Shown here: positions 1 to 12,100 of the stretch, one piece after another
How positions within the stretch are numbered: position 1 is the first letter of the stretch
Layout: each line of letters begins with the position of its first letter
Assembly (NCBI RefSeq): GCF_000224145.3
Contig: NC_020172.2
Coordinates: 5,113,961-5,177,960, forward strand
Reading direction: 5' to 3'
Length of the DNA: 64,000 nt
Source of the DNA: Ciona intestinalis
Lineage: Eukaryota > Chordata > Ascidiacea > Phlebobranchia > Cionidae
Translations under genes and position numbers: made by a program
Notes under the pieces: model-generated
What the model was told of the DNA's origin: nothing
Databases searched by the model: none
The model's input: the letters and a program-made list of their open reading frames with translations, nothing else

Positions 1-3000
1 TGTAGTGTCGGGTATGATGTTGGATGTAAACGCATCGTTAAACGCTTGTTCCATTTCACGCTGTTTGTCGTTCGGGTAATCGGAGGGGTGATGAGGTGGG
101 AGCTGTAATGGGTAGAGGGTGTGGGTTACCATGTATGCAAAATATGCAAATTTCTAAGCAATTGTGCAAATAGTAGGGTTTATAAGTTAAGACCTAAATG
201 GTTGGGGTTATAAGTTATAAGGGTTACCATGTATGCAGATTTGTGGTAATAGTGTAATATTTTATATCCTCACATGATTAACAAGAAGGTTATATTCCAA
301 ACACATTACATCCCTAACTACAAAGCCTGCTAAGGTGTATTTGATGCAGCCAGAAAGGTTGAGACTTAAAGATTATACCACGCTTATACAGCGTTGGGGC
401 CATGGCACAGGAACAGTCATATCACTAGTTTCACAGCCAGAAAAAAATAGGGGGGGGATTAAGACCACCAAACTCCTAGTTGCTCTTCTGCACCAAACCA
501 AACACTCACACAATGTGGATGGTTCATCCCAACCAAATCCCTTCTTCTAGAAGCTTCTTTCTTCTGCATGACTTGCAACTCTTTCTCCAAGTTATTATAT
601 TCCTTATGTAGCTTGGACCGTTTGATTGCAGATAAATATCTAAGCTGTGCGCGTTCACGTTGTGCTTCTAACGTGCATTGCTTCAATCTTTCTTGTTCTG
701 TAAATAAACAACATTATGATGTCATAAAAACGTATAACAAGATAAAGTATAAACACTGTAAAAGTCAACCACCTACACGAAAACAAACATCTAAATAATT
801 CTAATTCGTGTAAAAATTTCCTGTTTTATGTGAAACAGAAAGTTAAAATATTAAAAAACAAACTGAATATATACCCTAACTTAACTACAATACAACTGGC
901 AAGGCCAAACAAGTAAGTAAGGTGGCAATAGATAAAAAAAACATAACACAAGCAAACAGACTGTTTTTTTGTTTAAACTAAGAAAAAACATAAACACCAT
1001 AAGAAAGAACAAAATCCTATTTAAAAGCAAACTTACTTGACTCTGCTGCACCCACCCACCCCCCAGTATTAAACTATATTTGTATTTTACCCACCTTCGA
1101 TAAGTTGATCTTCCTCCTCGGCTGCTTCCCTTGCATTCCCCTCGTCGTTGTCCCCTTCGTGCATCGTTGCACAAAACGTGTCACATGACCTCATCGATGT
1201 GAGTGTTGCCGTGGTGACCGTTTCTTCACTTTCCTTAAACAAAAAAGTTAAACCTAAAAATACCCTTTTTAAATTTTGACAGGTCAATCAGGTATACGGT
1301 TTTTTTAAAGAGTTTTTAGGGGTATGTTAACAACATATATATATTTATTTTTTTTACCATATTTTTTTTATATATATATTTTTTTTTTTACCATATATTT
1401 TTTTTTGGTATTTTTACCAGGTAGTTTTACTAGAAGTGTCAACAAAACAAAAGGTTAAACCTACCAGCTACCAGTGATTAAGTCACACCACTTTTTACAG
1501 ATCTTTATATAAATTCAGACATAGACCAGCCATACAGCTACAAATACTCACTTGTGTAGAAGAAGAAACACTGGGCAACATCGAAACTTGTTTTGCTCGA
1601 AGTTTTTCTTTCGATAAAACTTTAATTCTTCGTTCTTTAACCTCTTGCTCCCTCTGCTGGTTCATCACCTGGGGATTAATGAGGAAAATAAAAAGGCGTG
1701 GGGTGGCAGGTTGGGAGTGCAACCCTAGAATTGTCTGCACTGCATTTATCAATACAAATGCTTCATCATGGTGACAGACAAGTAGTTTGCATATTTTGAT
1801 TGCATTTTATGAAAATATAAACATAAAACTTACCACGAATATAACTTTGTGGGGAATTGTTTGTTTTAAGTGTTCATATATATATATATATATATACATT
1901 GTATGGCTGACAATTTAGACAACCATTCGTGGCTACTGCGTGCCACTGCACCAAATTAAATGACCTGTTGTAAACATTGTATATGTTATATCTAAACCAT
2001 ATGACATATGTTATGCACTTACTTCTACATCGTGTACATGTTGTATTGCAGAGTTAAACCTATGTGTGGCAACCCTCTTATTCTCACTTTGTTTGGCTTG
2101 GTACAACGCGTGTTCAACAACGTAATCTTTAGCAGCATTTTGTGCCTGGAATGAAAGACTTGAAAGTCAATGCGATATTATATTAAACATCGTTGATGAA
2201 ATATTTTTGAATGTCTTTTTTTAATTGCCTTTATCTGGATAAAAAATGCACAGTTATAAATTTACAGAAGAAGATATATTCCTGGCAGCATTATACGACT
2301 GTTTGGTTTTTGTTTTATAGTAAATTCTGTAGTGAAAGTAAATATTTCAAGCAATCACAATATACACCAAGAAAGAAACAAACAAGAAGTAAAATTAGTA
2401 TGCCCATATATTATATATATATACATAATACATATAAATAAGCAACAAGCCTATCCCAGAAAAATGTTTTAATGTAAAACATAAGAAAATTGCGAATAAA
2501 TAACCTGCAACAATATTTCACACTTAAATAAAACAACCCACCTGCCCAACTTCTTTTAAACCATTCGAATATTTTTCCTTGGATTTCAAAATTTCTTCCG
2601 CTTTTTTCAGATTAAATTCTTGGTTCAATTTCTCAGCTATGTTCAAAATTTCTTGCTTTTTATTTTTCTCGACATTTTCACGAACTCTGTTCGCGATCAC
2701 TCGCTCTTGTTGTCGAACCTTTATGATGTAATAATGCAATGTTAGTGATGTAATAATTAAATGTTAATGATGTAATAATACAGTGTTAGTGATGTAATAA
2801 TGCAATGTTAGTGACGATAGAATTAGATACAACCGAATAAACTACATCGAAAGACAAATGGTTAAATTTAAAGCATGTTTTTGTCCTTTTTAAAAGTTAA
2901 TTTTTGACATGAACTTCCAAATGGAAACAAAATATCATAAACATCTTCATAAAACATATCTCTAAATTTTAACTTTAACACTTTACCAATAAGCACCGCA

Positions 3001-3112
3001 CGCAACGAAAATAAAATACCTGCAAAATCCGTAATTTTCGTCGGTTTGCTTTTTCTTCTTGAATTGCAAAAACTTTGCTTTTTAAAGGAATCAGTTTCTG
3101 CTTGTTACTCAT
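1..3112 (-). CDS. CEP295: CEP295-like centriolar protein, N-terminal part (partial, 7 exons)
   Basis: Seven exons join in phase: 3112-3020, 2718-2542, 2145-2023, 1668-1552, 1233-1095, 697-510 and 102-1, giving about 313 residues open at the window edge. All introns are GT-AG. The start is the ATG at 3112, the first one before a good donor. The protein is charged and coiled-coil rich. Stretches such as RRKLRILQVRQQERVIANR, LSKEKLRAKQVSMLPSV and LEKELQVMQKKEASRRRDL line up in order with the N-terminus of vertebrate CEP295 (KIAA1731), which acts in centriole maturation and centriole-to-centrosome conversion. The C-terminal ALMS motif of the family would lie outside the window. The identity is from remembered family sequence; the exon phases are seen directly. 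The first exon lies about 470 bp from the divergent ANKRD53-like gene, so a shared promoter is likely. Confidence 0.85.
1320..1415. repeat. T-rich and AT-rich low-complexity tract in a CEP295 intron
   Basis: Runs of T alternate with TATATATA and ACCATA, lying between exons 4 and 5. A separate (AT)n run sits at about 1877-1897. No coding signal is seen. Confidence 0.6.
2725..2818. repeat. short tandem repeat beside a CEP295 splice acceptor
   Basis: The unit, roughly 25-30 bp with core GATGTAATAATGCAATGTTAG, recurs about four times with small changes. It begins a few bases upstream (in gene sense) of the acceptor of CEP295 exon 2. Confidence 0.6.
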
Positions 3113-3583
3113 CGTAATACTAAAGTATGTGACATAACAAACAAAATGTAATACAAAGGACTGAAAAACAACAAGAACACGTTTTAAAATAAATACAACG
3201 TCAACAACAAACGAAGAAAAATAAAGTTTCGTTTTTAAAACTACCGGCAAAACAAAACACAACGATAAACCGCTCAAGCGTATCGATTTTATCGTATTCA
3301 ACTCCCCAAAAATTATTTAAAATTAAATATATAACAATTTAAAAATATTGCAATTACATTTAAAAAAAAAATAATTAAAAATTAAAAAATTAAAATCATA
3401 CTTTTACATTTTTTTATTGCAGTTGTGGTTTTAAGTGTGTAATAAAATTCTATGTAACACTCCGTTGCTATGACATCGGTTCGCGCGTGTAGGGACGCCA
3501 TGTTGAATTTTGTAAACAAAGGAATAAAAAATTGATTTTTGACAAAGAGTTGCTTCAATTTATGTAAATTGAAACAAAATAGC
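3113..3583. promoter_or_regulatory. probable bidirectional promoter, CEP295 / ANKRD53
   Basis: About 470 bp separate the two divergent start codons at 3112 (minus) and 3584 (plus). The stretch is AT-rich, with a GC-richer patch around 3478-3505, and holds none of the dispersed repeats seen elsewhere. Shared promoter activity is inferred from layout only; no core promoter motif was identified with confidence. Confidence 0.45.
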
Positions 3584-6500
3584 ATGGAAAAGGTATAAAT
3601 GTGTAAATCTATCATAACAATACATTATAAACGTGGCAAATTTAGACAAAACAGTAGTTTTTATAGGGTATTAATCTTTTTTTGGTATGATAATATTTTT
3701 TTTAATAACTTTACTATTTAGCTCCAAAGAATTTCACCCGACCGCAAATCGCCCAAACGGCGACAAGTTATCACGAAACAAGCGAAAATAACGGCGGATA
3801 AGTTCCTAGCAGCAAGTATTGGGGACGTGGAATGGTTGGACCAAAGTTTAAAAGACGGACAAGATCCTTGCAGTTTTGATAAGAATGTAAGTAAACAGTA
3901 GGGATCTGGTGCTACAAACACATAACATACAAAAATTAAGTCCAACTAATTGTATTCTAAAAGATATGTATTTCGCCTAAATGGCATCATCAGTCTTTTA
4001 TTCAAATAGAACAAGGGCAGGACACTTATCAGCCATTCACCAACTTAGTGGTCATTTACAGATGGTGTTTGTCCTTAACTTCATAACCTGGCCAGACTGC
4101 AGAGTATGGCAGGTGCACGCGCGATTTTTTACAGACTTTTGGCGATGCACACCACAATTTGCCCCACGCACGCCAATTATTTAAACAGAGAAAAAAATAC
4201 GTATTAAATTAAGTAAGATTTCCTAACGTGGCTTGAAAATGTAAATGCTTCGCACGCAGATTTTTAATGATAGCACGCGCGCACGCGAAAAATAACCCTC
4301 TTGCACGCGCGAGATCTTGTCAGGAACCGCCATACTCTGCAGACTGGGCCCCTGGAATGCCTCTTTACAGAATGTCATCTATATAGAATAGAATACGGTT
4401 CTTTCAATATCAGAATACCTACACAATAAAATCCTTTCAACCTTGTAATATTAAAATCAACATACTTAAAGACCATTATCAAAATGAAAGTACCATATAC
4501 AATAGAACACAGTTCTTTAATATCAATATACTTTACATTAAATAAACTTTCACCCTTCCTTCCAGGGTCTCACCCCCCTTCACCTCGCTGCATTGCATGG
4601 GAGGATGAATTGCATGAAACTTCTTATTGATAAATATGATGTTGATGTTGATGTCACTTCAGCCACTGGATGGCACCCTATACACCTGTCAATCAACAAA
4701 GAGTCAGGAACAAATGCCATCAAGTGTATGAAATATTTGTTGGAGCAAGGGGCTGACGTTAATTGGTGAATTTTTAAATTAAAATAAATTATAGCAGCAC
4801 CCTGGGTGTGACTTACAATAGCATTTTGGGGTAATGGGCCAACTCAGATCTAAGTCCCATTGCATGTTATAGGACCTCACCCTACCATACAAGAAATATA
4901 ATATTAATCTCCAAATGCCAAACAAATGATGTTAGGGAATAATCCCAATTATTTTGAAAGTCAAGCCATTTTGAAAGCTATTACTCTAACAACAAATTAA
5001 ATAAACAACACAACAATGCACTTAACTTAAATAATACTTGTGATATTAAAGTAATATAAAACACCCTTAGTCTTATGCTCAACATTGAACATCAATTGTT
5101 ATATTATACATCTTTTTACACTTAATCTTATGCTTAACCTTAAACAGTGTAAACGATGACAATGTTACCGTGGTCCATCAAGCTGCTACTGAGGGGTTGT
5201 TCGATTGTTTGCAAGTTTTACTCCAGAATGACGCGCCGATTGACACTCCTGATGTCAGAGGCCACACCCCGTACGACCTCGCCAAGTTATGGAGCCACAA
5301 GAAATGTGCGAGGGTCATTCAAGATGAAGTTTGGAAAAGAAATAAAGTGAAAGAAGTTGTGGAAAAAAAGAAACTCAACAAGTGGGTTTGAATGAATGTA
5401 ATTTATTTTAACTTTTATAAATATGTGTGTCTTTGCTTGGTAAGTCAATGACATAATGACTGCATATTTTTCAGATGTTGTATTGGCTAAGTTTTAACAT
5501 AATCTGTTTCATACCCCTCGTGCCTGCTTAGTAGTTACCACTTATGTAACTTTGTATGTGATTTTTTTTCTGTTTAGCTGAAAATTTAGACAACCGATAA
5601 GTTTTATGTTTTCGTCACTGGGTTGGAGCAAATGTTGTTGAGTGTCTTTCCCAAGGACACAAAAGCCCACATTTGTAGCAAAATATATACAGCTTTGAAA
5701 CCAGTTCAGCTAATTAGGAAACTATTACTGTAACCGTTATGCAAATTGCCTATGAACACTCACGCCAACAATTGTAACAGCATAAACCCTTGTTAAAAAA
5801 TGATAGCTCAAACAACTGTGCCATGGCTCCATGTAACGAATAATAAAGCTAGGTCCCAACCATCTACAGGTTAAAGCAAGTATATGGTGACCTACAGAAG
5901 GAAGCATTGCAGCAAATACTTAATGAGCAGGAGTTTTATGGAAGCGTCACTTATAGCAACTGGTTGGAGGAAAAAGGATTGCCAGAAAACCTAAAAGATA
6001 CAAAGTCTTATGCAAGAGAAAGGTATTGTTTGTTTAATAATATAACTATGTTGGTTTGGTTGATAACCCAATGCCTATAGTCGAGCTACTGAAGCTATTA
6101 CAGTGTGTTGATAAGCAGACATGACTTTTGGTTGGTTTGGTCATTTATATCCTCGTGGGTGGGAACTTGAGTGACCTATCCATGGTTGCCACTTCCATGC
6201 CCACAGTCGAGTTGCTGAAGCTATTGCAGTGTGTGGATAAGCAGACATGACTTTTGGTTGGTTTGGTCATTTATATCCTTGTAGGTGGGAACTTGAGTGA
6301 CTTATCCATAGTTGCCACTCCCATGCCCACACTCGAGTTGCTGAAACTATTGCAGTGTGTGGATAAGCAGACATGACTTTTACTTGGTTTGTTTATGCGA
6401 ATTTGTAATTGAGTGACTTATACATTACTCATAGTGCGTAAAATATCAGACATCACTCTTGACTTATATTTAATCCACCTAGGTATCCTGACAGTGCAAT

Positions 6501-8550
6501 AGATGGTTTAGCCAAACGTCTCATGGTAAGCGGTAAGGTACAGGACTGCGCGTCAAGAATGGACAAGTTATCATCAAAAGCAAAACCAGTTCAAACAAGA
6601 AAAAAAACAATTTCTAAACAAGCTTATCCAAACTCAACTGCAAAAGCAAAACCAAAGGTATTAGCTTAATCTGTGCTGCAAATTTATTTAAAGTTACTGC
6701 TGTTAAAGGGTACTGAGTTCAAAGTTTAATGCTACCATTGTGGACGTGTTTTACTTTGCAAAATATAACAATTTCTCCAACCAAGTGGTGATTTATGGGT
6801 TGTTCACAATTCAGGATATGTAGAGAAAAAATATCATCAACAAATTCAAAAACAACTCTTAAAAGTTACTCATAAAGTGGGCACGAGGTGTATAAAACAA
6901 AACACCTGTGTTATAACGACTGTCGTTTCCTGGCCAGGCGAGGATAAATAAGTTACATTTATTCATACTTAGAAAAAAAACAAGTTTACAATGTATTAGT
7001 TAGTCTACGTTTGTCATGTGAAGATAAGTTATAGTTATATTGTTTCTATAGATAATTGAAACATCAGACATGCAACTAGTGAAGTCTCAAGGAGAGATTG
7101 ACAACAAACTTTCAACATGGAATAAAACACCAAAACCTTATGCACCGAGTATGAAGTGTTATAAAACTTATAATATTGTATCATGTTTTGTGTGAAGTAA
7201 CACTGTGTACAGTGTTTAGTGTGCCTATGTCTGCCCGAGGTTATGGGTTCAAGGCTCATCCCTGCTACCATTGTAGTCGTATGTGTCTTTGGCAAGACAA
7301 TTGACAGCAATTGCACAGTAGTTTCCCAAAGTCAGCCATACAGAAAAACAATCGCCGACAAAGTTACATACAAGCGGCACAAGGTGTATTAAACAGAACT
7401 ACTCACAAAGTAACATACGTGGTAACTCATAAGCAGCCATGAGGTGTATGAAATGGAACACCCATGTTATAAGGACTGTTGTTGCCTCGCTACACGTTTA
7501 TTCATTGAATAATCCCTATGTGTGTTCTTGTGCTAATAAACAATAATAAGTTACAATTATTTATTTGCCTACCTGATTTTCAAAGGAGCCATTCTGGAAA
7601 CTTAAATGTGCTTTAACCACTATACTACAGCCCCGTATCACCATTTAAGTAGCATTTGTATATTTTTATATACTATGCCTGAAACTACTCGATTTTTCAG
7701 GAGGGCCATTCTGGAACCCAAGTACAAACGTAAATTCACCTCCTGTTACGAACATTAAGCGTGCCGATGATGAAACGATTCATGATTTGAGCAGAGATGA
7801 GTTTCAGATACTTCCACCTGAAGCTAATTTATCTGTAAAGGTGAGTTATCTGGTATGCTCGTTTATCTACACGGTGAGTGTGGAAACCATTAATAACACT
7901 CAAGTCCCTACTAAGATAAAATTTCTCTGGCATGCTGCAAAATTATTACTCATTAATTAGTAATAATTAACGAAAACAATTTATCGCGATTTTTGTAATA
8001 AATTGTAAATTATGTATTTTAAAAACTCTGTTTGATGCAAACAAATCTTGTTACGCAAGTGTTATGGCTTAATCAGAAAAATGGCTTTGGATTTCTGTAT
8101 GGGTTAGGTCTTACCATGAGTCTGAATAGTTTAAAAGTCACTGGTTTACTCATTCACACACTACATTAATAATATTTCTACCAACCACAGCTTACAGGGA
8201 ATAGAAGTTATGGCACATCTATAAGAGTAACACTACCTGGAGGTAGAGAGCAGAGTGCTTCCATCCAGGTTCCTTCACTCCCTTCCGAAGTTATACACAA
8301 GGCACTACATGGATCTTCAGAACGCGTCAAACTACCTCAAGATTTTACTCCGGTCCATATATTTGATGTAAAGCACAAACGAATACCACCTTACCAGCCA
8401 CCTGTAGACGACATAGGAATGCATCTGTCTATACATGGTAACCATAATATAGCATCAGCAGTGGGGAAGTCCCCAAGTGAGGAATCTATCCGTGAAAGAA
8501 TGATTTCCACCCTAAAAAGGGGGGAGCCCATGCAACCATTCTTGGTGTGA
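3584..8550 (+). CDS. ANKRD53: ANKRD53-like ankyrin-repeat protein (9 exons, complete)
   Basis: Exons 3584-3592, 3722-3886, 4566-4765, 5148-5381, 5870-6022, 6483-6657, 7052-7148, 7701-7840 and 8191-8550 join in phase into 510 residues; vertebrate ANKRD53 is of similar length (about 530). Residues about 31-190 form four to five ankyrin repeats: FLAASIGDVEWL, GLTPLHLAALHGRMNCMKLL, a GWHPIHLS repeat ending LLEQGADVN, VVHQAATEGLFDCLQVLL, and a last half-repeat GHTPYDLAKLWSHKKCARVI. A basic helical stretch follows, then a tail containing GPFWNPSTN, comparable to the WNVSNNP region of mammalian ANKRD53. In mammals ANKRD53 binds the spindle protein DDA3 and supports chromosome alignment. The three-codon first exon (Met-Glu-Lys) is the least certain part; it is chosen because its donor phase fits exon 2. 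A poly(A) signal AATAAA lies at 8755-8760. Confidence 0.82.
4099..4340. mobile_element. non-autonomous DNA element with TIR and 5-bp TSD
   Basis: Terminal inverted repeats GCAGAGTATGGC (4099-4110) and GCCATACTCTGC (4329-4340) are perfect over 12 bp. They are flanked by the direct repeat AGACT at 4094-4098 and 4341-4345. The interior is rich in GCACGCGCG and has no coding potential. It lies in ANKRD53 intron 2. The structure is that of a MITE with a 5-bp target duplication; the superfamily is not assigned. Confidence 0.7.
5490..5695 (-). mobile_element. tRNA-derived SINE-like element
   Basis: It carries the family body seen across the window: ATACNCCTCGTGCC, GAGTTACC-type and TAACTTTG segments, a GTCACTGGGTTGGAGCAA core and a TGTCTTTCCCAAGGACAC segment. 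It lies in ANKRD53 intron 4. Confidence 0.6.
6070..6395. repeat. 126-bp tandem repeat, about 2.6 units
   Basis: TCGAG within TCGAGCTACTGAAGCTAT-like sequence recurs at 6081, 6207 and 6333, giving a period of 126 bp. Units contain GATAAGCAGACATGACTTTT and GGTTTGGTCATTTATATCC. It lies in ANKRD53 intron 5. A related single copy is at about 14935-15110. Confidence 0.8.
6705..6965 (+). mobile_element. SINE-like element
   Basis: Starts near a degenerate B-box-like GTTCAAAGTTTAATGC and ends with the family tail: an ACGAGGTGTATAAAACA segment, ATAACGACTGTCGTTTCC and GCGAGGATAAATAAGTTACA. It lies in ANKRD53 intron 6. Confidence 0.6.
7220..7510 (+). mobile_element. SINE-like element
   Basis: Contains the B-box-like GGGTTCAAGGCTC, the TCTTTGGCAAGACAATTGAC segment and the AACTCATAAGC / GAGGTGTATGAAA tail of the family. 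It lies in ANKRD53 intron 7. Confidence 0.6.
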
Positions 8551-9126
8551 TGCTGTTTTTTTTTATTAAAAATTCTCCATTTGTTCCATGTTAAGCAATG
8601 AAAAAAGCTGTTACAATGTATGTAGAAACAAGACCTCTAACACTTATGTATCTGTTTTATTTTCTAAGCAAAAAATGAGTCTGAACTCTAAATAGAATAT
8701 CTGTACTTTCTGTTTATCTAAGAAACAAGACTAGTAGAATGTCTGTATATTTTTAATAAACATCTTATAAACCAGTGTTTCCAAATACTGTGTAGCCAGT
8801 TCATTAAAAGTTAAATTAGTCAAAAGGCTTTGTGAACCATTGTGTTGGACGACCTAACCAAATCAAGTTGTGACCCATGGGCTGAGAAACATTTTTTGGC
8901 TTGTTCTCCAATCCTTACATGATGTGTTATTATAATAACCATGTCAACTATGCTGAATAACCTCATTATGTTTAAGCACAAGCTATGTTTTCTGTACCTT
9001 GCCTGTTATGTTCACCATCTTCCATGTTGTTTTCAGTATTTTGTATTTAAGTGTGCTTCAATTAGAGTGAAAATAAACATCTTAATTGCAACGTATATAA
9101 AGAAGTGCAAAACGCAAAGGTAAATA
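8551..9126. other. convergent intergenic spacer
   Basis: The 3' ends of ANKRD53 (plus) and of the membrane-protein gene (minus) face each other here. AATAAA at 8755-8760 fits plus-strand polyadenylation. No coding or structural element was recognised. Confidence 0.5.
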
Positions 9127-12100
9127 TTAATTCAGGAACTGGATTGACCCGTATGGTAATGTATATTCCCCACTGCCGCACGAACTCGGGCGTCTTACAC
9201 TCTCTCGTGCCCATTCTCGTCTAAACGCCATCGATTTACTTTTAGTGATCACCGAAAACGATCTTTCGACTTTAACTTTTGGGACGGTTAATTGTTTGTT
9301 CGTACTACACTCTGTGATGTCACTTTGCGATTTAAATTTTAAATTTAGGTTATGGTCCGGTGTTGTGGAGATGGAAAACTTAGCAACCCTTTTCTCCTCT
9401 TTAGATTCAGGATCTTTAGAATGAAAGATAATATTCTCCATACTAATTGTCATATTCCGATGCACATCGGCGAAAACATGTTTCAAATTGGCTGCGTTGA
9501 TTCTACCGCCCTCCGGTGACACAGGCAGCGCAACTAACATGTCATTAACTGCCTCACTACTGCCACCGTGAGCCAAATGGACCTCATTCCAAGATTGGTC
9601 GCTCCAGGAATCCGAAATTCTTTTCCCGCTTTTTCCTCCTTTTCTTGTGGAGTAGACATGTTTTAAACTGACAGGATTATTCTCAAATACTTTATCCTCA
9701 CCCTCACTATCCAAAACAGAGTCTAAACTCCCAGAGTTAAATGTCCTCCCAGAATTTTCTCTCATCTCTGGTTCATTTCCATTCATGACTAACATTCCAT
9801 TATCCATTGTGTATATAAATTGCTCATTGTCATCATCACAATAGGTCCCATTGATAAGCTTATGTTGTGCTTCATCATAATTAGCATTGTCTAAATAAAC
9901 ATCTGATATGAACCGATTATCCTCATGGTCATACGCAACGTAGTTATCGAAATGGTTTGAATTACACCCATACATGCCATCACCACCATTACCAAATGAA
10001 GGCTGGCCATCCAAAGATGCGGTGTCATCAACCTAAACAACAAGTTTGTATTACTAAACTTTCACGGATAAAATGGTTTTACAATACACCTAAATAATTT
10101 TGCATTAATAAGGCTATGCGACAATATAAAAGGAGTATTATTTGTAGATAAAAGCTGCCCAAAAGCGGTGCCATGGCTTAGCTGTTATGTGCATGTATTG
10201 TAATTCATAACTGAAGGATACTGGGTTAGATTATCAATACTGAAAGGTGTGTGTGTACTTTGGCAAAACACTTAACAGACATGGCTCCAACCCAGTGGTA
10301 AATATACACTTCTCTGACAAACTAAAACTAACTGAGCCATAGCTGTTTGGAATGCAATATTATGTATACATTTGTACAGAATGTTGCTTTCTGTATGCTG
10401 CGTTAAAAATAGCTCAAATTGCATTGAAAACTCGTTGTCAAAAACCCAATACTGCAATACCATGAAAAAGATTCAGAAAACAACACACAAACATATACTT
10501 ATAAACAAACATACAAATAAAAACATACATACCTCAATAACAACGGGTCCATACCCCCCACCCACCGTGGGTGAAGTAGCGTTAGCCCCGTACACGATGT
10601 TGTAAACCTGCACGGCCACCCCGTTCACGCTTCACCGAGTTGTCTTCGGTCTCTTCCACCCTCATGTTTGAACCCTTCGAACCTCTACCGCCACCCATTG
10701 AGTAGTTCGATATCCACTCCGAGTAAGACATCGAGACCGGAGTCGTCATTATCTGTGACAAAAATCACATATTTAGGAAAATGTTCAGTGTTAACTTAGT
10801 GTGTATTATGATGAAATCCATTTTAGAGAACAAATGGGTGTAAACCAAACACAGCCAAAAAATCTTATATATAACAAAATATTAACGAGCTGGTGTAAAA
10901 TTTACATCTTCTATCTCGTTCCTACAGAATGCTCATGCTCATTTTCCCAGTTTAATCAAAACTCGTGTTACAGAAAGCACATTGTAAAACTGATGAAATA
11001 TTTGGCATTTTAAAGTGTGAAATACTGAAATGTCACGTAGCATATGNNNNNNNNNNNNNNNNNNNNNNNNNNNNNNNNNNNNNNNNNNNNNNNNNNTTAT
11101 AACACGGGTGTTCTGTTTCATGCACCTCACGCCAGCTCACGAGTTACCATGTATAATATGCAACGGAAAAAAGCACGAAATTTTGTCTGAGTAATGAATG
11201 CACTAGTGTGACTTATGACCTTGCGTTAGACAGAGTTGAAATGCAGACATTCTACGTCATGATTACGTCTAGTCACATTGTGTCGTCACAGTAACATGAC
11301 CTTTTTTGTGACATTTCCCCGACAGCGCACCATAAAGTTAAATCTATTTATAGCAACGGGAATAACACGTTTGTTGGGGTTTAGTTTAAACGCATATTTT
11401 AACTAGAAATCTGTCTGCAAACGTCACAAACAAACAATTCTTAGTATTCTGGAATTTTTTAAATTGGCAAACTTTAAAATCTGGGGAATCCCCGTTTTCA
11501 TAGACATCGCAAGTTTATGTCATAGAAACTTTACATCAGAGTCGTATAAACACCGAGTAGTCCAACTGCCGTCTTTGTGTGTTCAAAATAGAGCAAAAGC
11601 GGTGACTTTCGCAATGAGTTTAAACGAACTTGTTGAGTTCTATTTGCGATTTCCTTTTGTGAGAAGGCGTAAAACAGCTTCTATTTACCTTACCAAACAT
11701 TGTTTTGAAAAAATATATAAATTTACCCCCATTAAATGACTAAAATGTCACAAATCAACCGCTTCTAATTCCATTTTTTGACTTTTTTTGACACAGAAAA
11801 CAAATAACACATGTTTTTTACATTTTTCAACCTTTAAATTTGTTTTTAGGCCCAAGATTTTCTGTAATTTACCGAAAAACATGGATTTTCCCTATACCTA
11901 CTGTGTTATTTTGGACCCAAATTGCCGTTCAATTGGTAGATAGTAGTACTGAGTGGCAAATCCACCCTGTGGAGCATGTTAGTGACGTCATAATGTTCAT
12001 ACTTATTAGTAGGTTATATACCGCTCTTTCGATCTGTTTATTATCGTCGGCTCTGTGGTGTAACGGTTAGCGTGCCATCTTTTACTCTCTTTGTTTCGTA

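Larger units (their letters stand above)
10019..11538. repeat. duplicated block, copy A
   Basis: Runs parallel to copy B (about 12340-13848), with only scattered substitutions, from the last-exon acceptor through exon 4 and on to CATAGACATCGCAAGTTT. After about 11538 the two copies part. A 50-base N run (11047-11096) stands where copy B has a SINE-like segment. Confidence 0.85.

Noticed and set aside
2975..3301. 108-residue minus-strand frame over the CEP295 start
   Set aside because: Different reading frame context upstream of the true ATG at 3112; it has no family match and runs through the likely promoter and the exon 1 donor.
10939..11130. Open frame across the first N gap
   Set aside because: Part of it is unknown bases and the rest is duplicated intron and SINE-like sequence.
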